Under the pieces are notes generated by a model that was given only the letters and a program-made list of their open reading frames with translations, did no database searches and was not told the origin of the DNA. This document shows, in pieces, positions 1 through 10,428 of a stretch of DNA of 64,000 nt; positions within the stretch are counted from its first letter, which is position 1, and each line of letters begins with the position of its first letter. A program made the translations under genes and the position numbers. The DNA comes from Panorpa germanica (lineage: Eukaryota; Arthropoda; Insecta; Mecoptera; Panorpidae): NCBI GenBank assembly GCA_963678705.1, contig OY783204.1:17184759-17248758 (forward strand). The letters run 5' to 3'.

Positions 1-3
1 CAG

Positions 4-1060
4 TTCGGTGAAGGATCTTAACAGCATCTTCTCTGCCATGCTCCTGGTGCAGTTCTCCTCAAGTTTCGTTATGATCTCGACCAGCCTCTTCATGTTCACC
101 AGTCACTACTATAGTTTTCTTATGTATGCTGTCGCTGTAGTTCTGCAGTTAGGCGTGTACTGTCTTTACGGGGAAATTGTGAAAGATCAGGTAACTCATC
201 TTTGTATTGAGCAATATTTAAACATTACACACACTACCTTTAATGATTATCATTTTTATAGTTTGAAAAACTCCTATTTTCTTTGTACGAGAACGCATGG
301 TACAAATTAAATTTGAAAGATAAGAAGTCTCTAAACATTATGATGAGCTTCGCTCAGAACGTCCCGACGTTGAAAGCTGTTGGATACGTAGAATTGTCAA
401 TGGAGACTTATTTTCAGGTAATTTATTTGTATAACTAATATTATAGTATAGGCATAGCACTACTTGTATTATTTAAATATCTCCACATAAACTTTCGCGA
501 AACCAATGTGAAATTATCATCATCATCATGCAACTACCAACCTTAGAGAGCCTTGATCTCTTTTAAGACTGTTTTCTTATTCTTCCTATTGACCGCTTTT
601 TTCTTTCAATTTACCTAACACATTTCCGCTAGGGTTTCCTTCACTGGCGATCTTGCCCTGAGTTTCCCTCTTACATTTCCACCCGCTGGATTGACCGCAT
701 AATTCTTTTAGCCTGTTTTCTTCTATTCTTTCTACATGTCCTAAACATTGGAGTCTTATCCTCCTGAACTATGTCCATTTATCGAAATTTGCTCTACATT
801 TCCATATTTGTTCTCATTCTCCATATTCCGCAAATTTTTTCTTAATCTGCAAGAGATCAGAATTGGCCTTTCTCAAAGTGAAAGTTTCCTATTCATACAG
901 TGAAAAATAACCAAGTCTCCCTTTTATTCCTCCTTCAAGGGATACGAGGAAATTCCCGTTATCGAGTCAGACAAGTAATACAACAAATTATTTCTTATAG
1001 ATCTTGAAGGCGGGCTACACCTACCTGACCATAATGCAGACCATCGCACCAGATAAATAG
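4..1060 (+). CDS. Odorant receptor gene A, 3' part (last three exons)
   Basis: Partial gene cut by the left edge. Exons are 4-190, 262-417 and 1001-1060, with ag acceptors and gt donors at each junction and a TAG stop at 1058-1060. The translated tail (133 codons) has the insect OR C-terminal layout: a segment starting VKDLNSIFSAMLLVQF, a membrane segment ending in LYGEIVKDQ, then FEKLLFSLYENAWYKLNLKD, and a last helix ILKAGYTYLTIMQT. Exon lengths (187, 156, 60 nt) equal those of genes B, C and D. The first tail exon and most of the next intron are identical to gene C, which points to very recent duplication or gene conversion. The 743-nt first exon must lie to the left. Assignment to the 7tm_6 family comes from these motifs; the ligand is unknown. 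Confidence 0.88.
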
Positions 1061-1735
1061 ACCGGATGCTGTTAATTCATTGCTGATATTAACTGAACAC
1101 GTTAAATAATTAAAAAAAGTCAACACCCCACTTAGAAAATTGTCTTGCAGGGTCAGTTTCACACTGCGTTACATTTTCTACCTGGACCATGTTAACGCAA
1201 TGAAATTTAAATTATTCACCATTTAAAACTTCATTTCCAAAGTTCCTAATATCTGTAATCTAAATGTAAGGTTTAAACTAGCTAGAATAGACCCTGTACA
1301 CTAGTTAAATTTTTGCTGGATATTATGAAGTATGAGATTATATTGATGTAACCTCCCCGTTTTCATTTAAGCTCTTCATCACTTTTTACATAACTGTGTA
1401 TTTTACATATTTTTTAAAGTTATTATAGATAATCAAATTTACCTTTTCACATAAATATACATTTTCTGATATGAGTAAAGCCTTAATGCAAGATAACTTA
1501 ATGTTACAAATTAAACTGATATAGTAGTCAGAGATTTTTAATGTGTTTTGCATTAATTTATTGTCAATGTACTAAAATTGTGTTAAACTTTGGTAAATAA
1601 CAAAACGTAACGATAGGCAAAAAGAATTACGTTAAGTAATACATAAATTTACGTTTTGTGTTTACCGGACTAGTATTTACTTGTAGTATTTTATCCAACG
1701 TAATGTTTTATCTCTATTAATTCTTTCTTTGTTCA

Positions 1736-1741
1736 AATAAA
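1736..1741 (+). promoter_or_regulatory. Putative poly(A) signal of OR gene A
   Basis: AATAAA, 676 bases after the stop. The same hexamer lies about 690 bases after the stop in B, C and D once later insertions are subtracted. Other signals are possible. Confidence 0.4.
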
Positions 1742-1939
1742 TATTTGTTTGTTAACAATAGTAATTGTTTACATTTCATTTTCTTTCTATTTTTGTTTTA
1801 CGACGATTTCAATTACTAGATCATATTCGCCGCGCATTGTCATTTTAAACCTTGGTTGGTAAGGTACGTTTCATTGTAAATCTCTGTTTATTGAATCTGA
1901 ATCTATTGTGAATGACATGTGTTATCATCTTTTTGATTT

Positions 1940-2045
1940 ATATTTAACCACCAAACTCAGAAAATATAACGCTAACCCAGAAATTGAACTCGAAGACTTA
2001 CCAATCTGGTTCGAAACATCATCTCTCTTGGTCACGGTGCCGTTA
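1940..2045 (-). repeat. tRNA-derived SINE head, antisense, 3' of OR gene A
   Basis: Read on the minus strand it contains a degenerate pol III B box (GAGTTCGATTTC) followed by a stretch matching the SINE at 47380-47955 (TCTGGGT..., then an AT-rich run and CTGAGTTTGG). The same antisense SINE sits at the same place after most OR tails, so it was duplicated with them. Confidence 0.6.
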
Positions 2046-2059
2046 TTTAGAGTCTAAGG

Positions 2060-3722
2060 CGCATATTTTGCAACTCCGTCGGATAGAGGCCAGGCTGCGT
2101 GTTCGTATTTGTATCCGACGGGGCTGTTTCACGACGGTGTGGTGTCGTGCCATCGATTTAGGTATTGTGAAAGCCCCGTCGGAAGTGTTTGGTAACTACC
2201 AGACGTTAAAATGGATTGGTTGTAAACTTAGCTACAGTTACCAACAAACATTTAAAATATTAACCAAAAAAAGTTCTTTTTAAATTAATTTTTTTTAATT
2301 AGTAAATAAACATGCTTTTATTAAACAGTACAAACGTTTGTATTAAAGAGGATTTAATTATAAAATGCGAAAATAACAATTAGACACCTCTAGGTGACAC
2401 GAAAATAAATACAACATGTATTGCAACTAATTTATTATATTATAATAATTCTGTACGTATAATTCATAATAAAATTGGAAATATATGATACAAACTAATA
2501 ATATTAACAATATAACATAATTCAACAACACTCATCAGAGTAATACAAGTACATTTTGTTTCATTTAACACTTCAACATTTATACTATAATAACTGCATC
2601 TATTCATATGTACGTATATGGGTAGGGTAGAGGGTAAACAGGATCAAAGATTTTTGGTTCACTGTTCGTATATGTGTACAATCTGAAGCACCTATTACTC
2701 CCGGCATATATGTTACATAAAAATATATAAGATATAGATATCGGTGTTTTCATATAATACTACACTGCTTTGATATTATTCTTTTCATTTGTAGTTTGTA
2801 GGAGTCTGATGCATTTAGGCATCAAGTATTTCATTATTAAATCACAGACTGGATGTGTACTTTTACTAACGATCATCTGTGAAAGTGATACATTGTATTT
2901 TCCTCCTACAACTCGTTGATAACCCTAACGCGAAGAAATGCATAGCGGCAAAGAACTAAAACATTAAAATAACAATTAAAAACACTGAAACCTAATACAA
3001 TCGTTTAATTCTATTATAAAGACATATTTTCTATCAATATAACTTCTAACCTTGCTATCAAAAGATACAGCAGATCTTCTTGCGTGTTGCGATTATCATC
3101 TTAACTATTTTCTTCGAAAATCTAATTTCTTCTTTAACTTCCGCATTTGTAATTTAAAATGAATCAATACAAGATTCTTGATGGTAAGCAGCAATTACCT
3201 AAAGAAGCACATCATCGAAACTGTCGTCAAATACCTACATTATTATAATCGTTTGTTGCTCTTGTCAAATAATCCTAACCTATAATTTTTTAAAATCAAT
3301 GTATTAAATATGCTAATTAAAAAATATTAAAACATAATTCGTACTTGCAAATATACTTACCTAAATATTAAAAAAATTATAGGCAATTATTTAATTAGTT
3401 AGACCACTTTTTTTAAACTTGTACAAAAATTATTGCATTTTCATATGTTTTATGTTCAATATCATTCAATATTTGAAAAAAGATTAGATTTTTATATAGA
3501 ATAGTATAGATTTCTACCAAGTCCGATGTCGGATCAGTGTTACCAGGCAGATTAATAGGTGCCTGGTAAATAGCGTCGTATTCAGGCGATTCCTAGACAA
3601 ACTCCTGCCATGACATGTCGTTCAAAATACCGTTTTCAAAATTCAGCGTCGTGTTGTCGTGTATGGAACTGGTACACGAGGACACGACGTCGTAGTCAGA
3701 GTTGCAAAATAAGGCCCTTAGC
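2060..3722 (-). mobile_element. Degenerate PIF/Harbinger DNA transposon, copy 1
   Basis: The ends are imperfect inverted repeats sharing TATTTTGCAACTC. On the minus strand two conserved blocks of a Harbinger (HARBI1-like) transposase can be read: GYQRVVGGKYNVSLSQM around 2890-2930 and MPGVIGASDCTHIRTVNQ around 2660-2710, the latter holding the first catalytic Asp. Stops and frameshifts separate them, so no intact protein is made. A second copy is at 40868-42735 in the paralogous position. Boundaries are accurate to about 20 bases. Confidence 0.7.
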
Positions 3723-5354
3723 CTTTAACAGTCAAGCCATCTGATTACATTCAATTAGGTAATTATATTTAGTTTATTATCTACGAATCATTAAGTGTTA
3801 ATTAGTGTTATTTTGTTATAAGTGTGAGCAGAGGCGATCTTAGGGGCTGGCAAGCACGGCAACCGCCCGGGGCCTAGCACCCTCGAGCAACATCCCAAGT
3901 TGAAAAATTCATTACAATATATGTATTTGAATCTCGCGCCTCGCGCTTTAGAACAATTACTTGAATCTCTGCGTATATCTTTTAAGACACTCATGTACCT
4001 TAGTTTATCATCATTATAATTTGTCGTCCTTGTGCTTGTTCACTTTTATAAATCATCCAATATAAAATTTTAAAACTCTACATTTTTTTTTTATAACTTT
4101 TGTATTTCTCGTCAATCATCATCAAAAATACTTACTTTGAATTTACATAAATTACACAAAGAACAAGTGCATCGCAATAATTTGCCACCCCCGGGGCCTC
4201 ACTGAGTGTGGGTCCTATATACTATTTTTGGAATATGGTTTTTTCAAGGTGTTTACATTAACCTCATTTACTTGCATATACAAATGAAGTATTAACTTCA
4301 AAGACGCATACCTTCAAATCTTATATATTTTTTAAATGATTTAAAGTAAAGTTATAGATATGCATACCATACTCCATAGACATGCGAAATATTGTCATTG
4401 GGATATGATGGGAAATTATATTTATTGTATGGAAGTGTATCTTCTCTTAGTGCAAATATATTATTACAAATGTTTAATTTTAATTGTTACATTCTGTATT
4501 CAAGTTAATACTAATATAATAACGGTTTAGTTTACTTTTGAACACTATAATAACGATTACGAGTAGTGTTTAAATTTTTACACTGCTATCTCAGACTACC
4601 GGATTCACTGACGTTGCTTCTTAAACTAACTTTAAATTAATTAAATCTATCTTAATTACTAATAATAATTTCAAAAAATAATCCACATAAGTATAATCTA
4701 CATGATTATAACTAATAATAAACTGTTGGTGGTTTTAAATACGACCAGTGTTACTATTTAACTTCTGTCTCACCAGATCAAGCAGCTAAGAACCTCATAG
4801 CGTAATCCTGCTGCAATAAACTGCCAAAATACACAATCATATTGTAGTGTATAAATTGGTTAAAATCGGCGTTCTTCTCAGCATTGGATCTAATTTAGTC
4901 TAATCAAGCCAAAAGTGGGAATTTACTACTCACTGTTCGTTAGTTAACTATGTTCGTTCTTTAACAACACAGGAATTAAAAAATATATTTTTTAGGCTAA
5001 TGTCATAACTGTAGTTTAACAATCCATTGAAAATCGATTTTTCAATCTTAAGTATAATTGTTCACCTAACAAGTAACTTTTGTACAACAGACAAACTTAC
5101 AAGAAGAAAGCGATTCAAAGATCTCTATGTTTTTACACTATATTGGAAAATCAGTTCATTTAAAATTAATCGCTAATCCAGATTAAATATAGATCTTCTC
5201 CTAAACAATTACCATCAACAATTACCCGACAGAATAAATAGAAGGCGAGAAGTAGTCATATGTAGACCCACTAACGGTAATGCATATTATTTTCCAATGC
5301 TCAAAATACTCGTGGCTCAGACAAGAATGTAATATGCCTCAGGAATATAGGCTT
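3723..5354. other. Gene-free spacer with old repeat debris
   Basis: No coding signal. A GC-rich patch at 3833-3895 and another near 4187-4203 look like the remains of a DNA element. The stretch 5090-5220 matches the distal upstream region of the OR genes (also at 28440-28570, 47095-47210 and 63295-63420). The rest is AT-rich and unrecognised. Confidence 0.5.
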
Positions 5355-6148
5355 ATACAGGGTGTCCCAATATTTAACGATAAGCCGGCACCAGAGTGCA
5401 GTCTTGCTCATGACTACACAAGAAAAAAAGGAGAAAAAAATTATCTCATTTTGTTTAGGAATTAGAAAAAAAAATAATTTTTTTTTCGAAAATTGAAACA
5501 TCTTAAGTTGTTTTTATCTACCATGACCACAATTTTTCAAATATTTCTGATTTGTTGAAAAATTATTTGTACCATTTGTTTTAATTCATTCAACAATAAA
5601 AAACCGCTTTTGGGTATTGTAAAAGTGATAACTATCAACAACAATTTATGAAATATGGTTCATGTTTAGAAATAGTATGCATAATTTTTTGTTGTTGCAA
5701 ATTTTCCTGGAGTATTATACCATTTTGGAATCCTGAAGAGTTGCGCCAATTTTTAAAAAAACTTGCCATAGTAGTGTTCATATTTTTTTTTTACACCACG
5801 ATGAGTTAAATTGGAGAGAAAGTAAAAATCTTTTAAAATTTTAGGGAAAAAAATTATTTTGATTGATTTTTGTGTAAAAACTACTAGCTTTCTGGGATTT
5901 TTAATATTTGTGATGAATAGCAGTGCTATTTGGGTTGCCGATACAAAAAAAAAATCAGAAATATTTAAAAAATTGTGGTCATGGTAGATAAAAACATCTT
6001 AAGATGTTTCAATTTTCGAAAAAAAAATTATTTTTTCTAATTCCTAAACAAAATGAGATAAATTCTTTTTTTCTTTTTTTCTTGTGTATTCATGAGCAGG
6101 ACCACCCTCTGGTGCCGGCTTATCGTTGAATTTCGGGACACCCTGTAT
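5355..6148. mobile_element. Foldback (long inverted repeat) element
   Basis: The two ends are inverted copies: ACAGGGTGTCCC at the left and GGGACACCCTGT at the right, flanked by TATA. The match continues inward for about 200 bases per arm (roughly 5355-5560 and 5945-6148), through GATAAGCCGGCACCAGAG and its complement. The middle has no ORF. Diverged partial copies lie at 18305-18842, 54110-54600 and 58595-59022. This is a non-autonomous DNA element; I cannot name the family. Confidence 0.75.
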
Positions 6149-6277
6149 ATAAAAGCAGAGAAAATCTGAAAAACCTTATTGAGTTTATAAACAAAATTTT
6201 AATTTCTTTATTTTAAATATATTTATAAGTTGTAAATTATGAATTATGTATTACGACTTATGTATTGTAAATGTTTG

Positions 6278-6280
6278 TAA

Positions 6281-6339
<59 letters not shown>
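6278..6339. repeat. (TA)n microsatellite, left part
   Basis: About 60 bases of TA dinucleotides directly left of the LTR element. The right part (10409-10428) and short TA runs at 11145-11152 and 11870-11879 suggest that one TA tract received several LTR insertions. Confidence 0.9.
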
Positions 6340-6343
<4 letters not shown>

Positions 6344-7091
6344 GGTATTTTCCCACAATTATAAGTTACAATTAACATCAGCCTAAGGTTGATGTACAAT
6401 ACAACAATATAGTTTCTTTTAAAATGAGTAAACACTTAATTTGGTTATTAATAGTTTGTTTAATCACTAATCAAAGTCATAAACTTATATCTAAATAAAG
6501 TTAATTAATCTTAATTATATTCACAACAAAATACACTAGATTAAAATGTCTTTTCACAATGTTTTTAACGTCTCAGTACACAATACGCAGTTGTAATTGT
6601 CTATAGTTATCAGCACAATAATTTCAATGATAATACACCTTAGTACTAAAATATTAATATCGCTGCCTAACTCTAACAAAAACAATGATCAAAATAACAA
6701 CTATTACACCGTAATAAAGTTAACTTAATTATAAAACACTCAATAACGACCATATATACTCTTTATACATTTCTATCGCCATTTGCATTATATAACTCTG
6801 TACACGTATAACCATCATTATATCTGCCTCGCCCAAAAACATGTCGCAACACGTTCAAAAGTTAGCGAACAATTCCATACGCCACGTTCTCTGAGATGTA
6901 CGCTCGACATCAAAAGTGAACGGCTAAGCGTTAACCATTGAACTGTTTTTAGTGTTTGTCACTGGTTATTCATGCATTAAAATATAACCCCGTTCTTATC
7001 CAAGATTTCTACCCTAGTTTACAGTTATCTTACTATTACTTAAAACTAAATATAATCTAACTTAATTACTCCTTCAAAAAATAACCCCACA
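6340..7091 (-). repeat. 3' LTR
   Basis: 752 bp, nearly identical to 9657-10408. The only difference I found is near 6790, within the stretch before CTCTGTACACG. Confidence 0.92.
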
Positions 7092-7108
7092 TCTCGGCCC
7101 ATTCCTGA

Positions 7109-9337
7109 CTAGTAACTGTCTTCAGTTGCTACATCATTCTTGCCCCTTGATGTCATCTTGTCTGCAGATGTAGAAGTCCTGTCTGGCCCTTCATACTCTC
7201 CTGCTTCCTCCACGTCATAACGATCATTTCCTTTAATTCTCGTTATTTTGTATGGTCCTTTGGTTTTAGCTTTAACTTTAGCTCCTGTTGCTTTAGTAGG
7301 TAACAACCAAACAAACTTTGTAATAGCATTTACTTTAACGAGAATATGTTTATAATTTTTGCTTGTTGTCTTACACCTTCTACCGTAGCTAATTCTGTTT
7401 TCTTGCTGAACTCTTAGAATAATCCCTTTATCCTCTTCTCTCAGCTTCTTGCGTTTTTCTACAAACTCATTTTGTATTTCTGCTGCTTGTATCCTCTCCT
7501 TCGGCTTCGGAAAATGCTTAATGGCTTCATCCTTGTCCTTCGAGAAACGAACAGTGTCTTGATTGGTTTTCATTTTTACCCCAATCTTCAATTCCTTTTC
7601 TATTATACACTTTCTTGTATAATTCTTTGCTTGTTGCGTCTTCTTCGGCTTCGGAAAATGCTTAGCTGCGTTGACCTTATCCTTAGAGGGACGAACATTG
7701 CCTTGTTTCCTCATCTTCGGCTTCGGAAAATGCTTGGCTGCTTTTACCTTGTCCTTAGATAGACGAACAATGTCTTGTTTCACTGCACAACCTAGGTCAT
7801 TCATTTCCTGGGCTGCCTGTATGACATCCTTTTCTAACCCTTCACCCAGCTGCTCTGCAACAACTAGTCGATCTGCAGGTGGTAGTCTAAGCGATCTAGA
7901 AAATATAGGAGTATCATTTTTCAATACAATTGTCTTTACACTTTCAGAGTTGCATAACTCTTTTCGTTTGTTATTGTCCACTGACTCAGGTATTTTATTA
8001 ATAACAATTTTATCGTTTATATGAGATAAATCTAATTCACTTTCTTTATCACCATAGTCTATTTTCATTGTCATTAATTGTTTAACCTCAGTTTCATCTA
8101 CATCTTTATCGCTATAAAGTTTATGAAATGTAACCCCGGTTTTATCAATAACTACTTTAGCTTTAGCTATAATGTCCAATCCTATCACCATGTTCATATG
8201 CATTGCATGAGATGGCAACACCTCAAAATAACCCACGTAAGGTTCTGAATCAATTTCAATGTCCAATTCAATTCTACCTATAGAATTAACTCTTGAGTTT
8301 GATAAACCACGTAATGTTATTTCAGAGTCATATAATTTAACATTCTTTAATGTTTTAAAATAATCTTCCCGCACTGCTGACAAATCACTGCCAGTGTCTA
8401 TTAAAGCATTTACATTACTCCCGTTATTAACACAAATTGATTTTATCATTTCAACTTTCATAACATTATGTTCCGCTTTAACAGTTTTTATTTTAGTATT
8501 ACAATTTCGGCTAATATGTCCATAATTACCACAATTAAAACATTTATAACCCTTGTCTTTATCGGGACACATCTTAGATGAGTGTGACATCGAACCACAA
8601 TTAAAACATTTAATCTTCTCACCTGTTGTCTCGATTTTAGTTTTTGTACCTGGCCTAGATCTCCTATCATAGTCCTGGGTATCCATTTTCATTTTTTCAT
8701 ATTGTTCCAGCTTACGTCTAAGTTGTCCAATATTCTCAGCTCCATAAAGTATTACCTTGTTGGCTGCACTGTCGCGAATTCCTGCTATGATATAATCCAT
8801 GATAGCTGCTTCTTCGACGTCTGCTTGTCTAGCTATATCTAAAATATCATACACGTATTGCCGGATACTTTCAGCTGGCTTCTTCACCCTTTGTTGAAGC
8901 ATTTTGTGAACCTGTGCGCTATTCAAACTCGTATCAAATTCATCAATCAAATACGATTTAAATGTATCCCAATTTATTATCCTGGTTTCGAAATTAACAA
9001 ATTGTTTTGCGGTATCAGTCAACAATCTCCTGGCATACAAATATCTGTATTTTGTATCTATTTCTGCCTGGTCACAGAAATCATCAAATTGTTTAATCCA
9101 CAATCTGACATTTTTAAGCCCATCATATTTAGGTAAAGCCAATTCTAAATCTAAAAATGTATAATTAGTTTTATTGACTGTTTCATTGTTTACAGACCTA
9201 TTCTGTTCACCGACACGGCTATTAAATGAGTTCATTCTTGACAACAATTCTGCACGATTCCCACGCTGACTGAGTCCAACAAAATTGAGTTCTTGTCGTA
9301 GCTCTGCCACTGACAAATTGTCCAATTCTTGTGTCAT
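7109..9337 (-). CDS. Gag-protease polyprotein fused to scrambled pol fragments
   Basis: One open frame of 742 codons. Residues 5-38 resemble a SAP motif, and 60-215 a retrotransposon gag domain. There are two CX2CX4HX4C zinc knuckles at 244-257 and 266-279, and a retropepsin active site DTG at 314-316. The frame then holds only pieces of pol: the RT entry (RSLRLPPADRLVVAEQ, about 481-496), three tandem copies of an RT-thumb-like motif SKDKxxAxKHFPKPK (527-541, 551-565, 599-613), an integrase-distal piece (about 622-654), an integrase-core start (HILVKVNAITKFVWLLP, 664-680) and the integrase C-terminal GPYKI...NDRYDVE module (694-710). The integrase pieces are out of their normal order, yet the frame stays open. 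Gag and protease could still be functional; RT, RNase H and integrase activity is absent. Confidence 0.88.
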   Translation of the reverse strand: MTQELDNLSVAELRQELNFVGLSQRGNRAELLSRMNSFNSRVGEQNRSVNNETVNKTNYTFLDLELALPKYDGLKNVRLWIKQFDDFCDQAEIDTKYRYLYARRLLTDTAKQFVNFETRIINWDTFKSYLIDEFDTSLNSAQVHKMLQQRVKKPAESIRQYVYDILDIARQADVEEAAIMDYIIAGIRDSAANKVILYGAENIGQLRRKLEQYEKMKMDTQDYDRRSRPGTKTKIETTGEKIKCFNCGSMSHSSKMCPDKDKGYKCFNCGNYGHISRNCNTKIKTVKAEHNVMKVEMIKSICVNNGSNVNALIDTGSDLSAVREDYFKTLKNVKLYDSEITLRGLSNSRVNSIGRIELDIEIDSEPYVGYFEVLPSHAMHMNMVIGLDIIAKAKVVIDKTGVTFHKLYSDKDVDETEVKQLMTMKIDYGDKESELDLSHINDKIVINKIPESVDNNKRKELCNSESVKTIVLKNDTPIFSRSLRLPPADRLVVAEQLGEGLEKDVIQAAQEMNDLGCAVKQDIVRLSKDKVKAAKHFPKPKMRKQGNVRPSKDKVNAAKHFPKPKKTQQAKNYTRKCIIEKELKIGVKMKTNQDTVRFSKDKDEAIKHFPKPKERIQAAEIQNEFVEKRKKLREEDKGIILRVQQENRISYGRRCKTTSKNYKHILVKVNAITKFVWLLPTKATGAKVKAKTKGPYKITRIKGNDRYDVEEAGEYEGPDRTSTSADKMTSRGKNDVATEDSY

Positions 9338-9369
9338 GGTTATAATTTTCAGTATTCCTCTTGATTCCG

Positions 9370-9591
9370 CTGATCAATAAGTCTGGATCTAAGGTTAAAT
9401 ATATTTTTGACTAAATATACTTGGTTTCGTCCTTAACCCGGTTCTGATCAATTAGTCTGGTTCTAAGGTTAAATATATTTTTGACTAAATATACTTGGTT
9501 TCGCCCTTATCACGGTTCTGAGCAATTAGTCTGGTTCTAAGGTTAAATATATTTTTGACTAAATACACTTGGTTTCGCCCTTATCCCGGTT
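9370..9591 (-). repeat. Three tandem 74-bp repeats in the LTR element leader
   Basis: Units 9370-9443, 9444-9517 and 9518-9591, each starting CTGATCAATwAGTCTGG or a close variant. They lie between the primer-binding site and the gag start, a position where packaging signals are often found. That role is inference. Confidence 0.85.
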
Positions 9592-9635
9592 CTGAGCCCC
9601 CAATTTGTAGGTAGACCCCCTAACCATCCACGGAT

Positions 9636-9656
9636 ATCCCGGTTGAGCCCCCAATT
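9636..9656 (-). promoter_or_regulatory. Primer-binding site, tRNA-Pro-like
   Basis: On the minus strand the bases just inside the 5' LTR read AATTGGGGGCTCAACCGGGA. This resembles the tRNA-Pro type (TGGGGGCTCGTCCGGGAT) with two changes. A second partial copy followed by the first bases of an LTR lies at 9594-9614. Confidence 0.55.
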
Positions 9657-10408
9657 TGTAGGTATTTTCCCACAATTATAAGTTACAATTAACATCAGCC
9701 TAAGGTTGATGTACAATACAACAATATAGTTTCTTTTAAAATGAGTAAACACTTAATTTGGTTATTAATAGTTTGTTTAATCACTAATCAAAGTCATAAA
9801 CTTATATCTAAATAAAGTTAATTAATCTTAATTATATTCACAACAAAATACACTAGATTAAAATGTCTTTTCACAATGTTTTTAACGTCTCAGTACACAA
9901 TACGCAGTTGTAATTGTCTATAGTTATCAGCACAATAATTTCAATGATAATACACCTTAGTACTAAAATATTAATATCGCTGCCTAACTCTAACAAAAAC
10001 AATGATCAAAATAACAACTATTACACCGTAATAAAGTTAACTTAATTATAAAACACTCAATAACGACCATATATACTCTTTATACATTTCTATCGCCATT
10101 TGCATTATTATACTCTGTACACGTATAACCATCATTATATCTGCCTCGCCCAAAAACATGTCGCAACACGTTCAAAAGTTAGCGAACAATTCCATACGCC
10201 ACGTTCTCTGAGATGTACGCTCGACATCAAAAGTGAACGGCTAAGCGTTAACCATTGAACTGTTTTTAGTGTTTGTCACTGGTTATTCATGCATTAAAAT
10301 ATAACCCCGTTCTTATCCAAGATTTCTACCCTAGTTTACAGTTATCTTACTATTACTTAAAACTAAATATAATCTAACTTAATTACTCCTTCAAAAAATA
10401 ACCCCACA
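9657..10408 (-). repeat. 5' LTR
   Basis: 752 bp, TG...CA, almost identical to the 3' LTR. Abuts the primer site at its lower edge and a TA tract at 10409-10428. Confidence 0.92.
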
Positions 10409-10428
10409 TATATATATATATATATATA

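Larger units (their letters stand above)
1061..2060 (+). other. Conserved 3' flank of OR gene A
   Basis: This stretch recurs after every OR tail in the window, so it is part of the duplicated unit. It is AT-rich and has no gene. It carries a conserved AATAAA about 0.68 kb after the stop and ends in an antisense SINE head. Confidence 0.7.
6340..10408 (-). mobile_element. Ty3/Gypsy-type LTR retrotransposon with rearranged interior
   Basis: A 4.07-kb element on the minus strand: 5' LTR 9657-10408, primer site and repeated leader 9338-9656, one long ORF 7109-9337, 3' LTR 6340-7091. Both LTRs are 752 bp, run TG...CA in each direction, and differ at only a couple of positions that I could see, so the insertion is young. 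Reverse transcriptase, RNase H and most of integrase are missing, so the copy cannot move without help. It sits in a TA tract, so the target duplication cannot be read. Confidence 0.92.

Noticed and set aside
3791..3994. Minus-strand 67-codon ORF over a GC-rich patch
   Set aside because: No family recognised, no start context, and the patch looks like old transposon sequence.
6244..6435. Minus-strand ORF with an Ile-Tyr repeat
   Set aside because: It is a translation of the TA microsatellite plus the LTR edge.
7472..8024. Plus-strand ORFs opposite the gag ORF
   Set aside because: They are shadows of the minus-strand frame, caused by its repeated codons.
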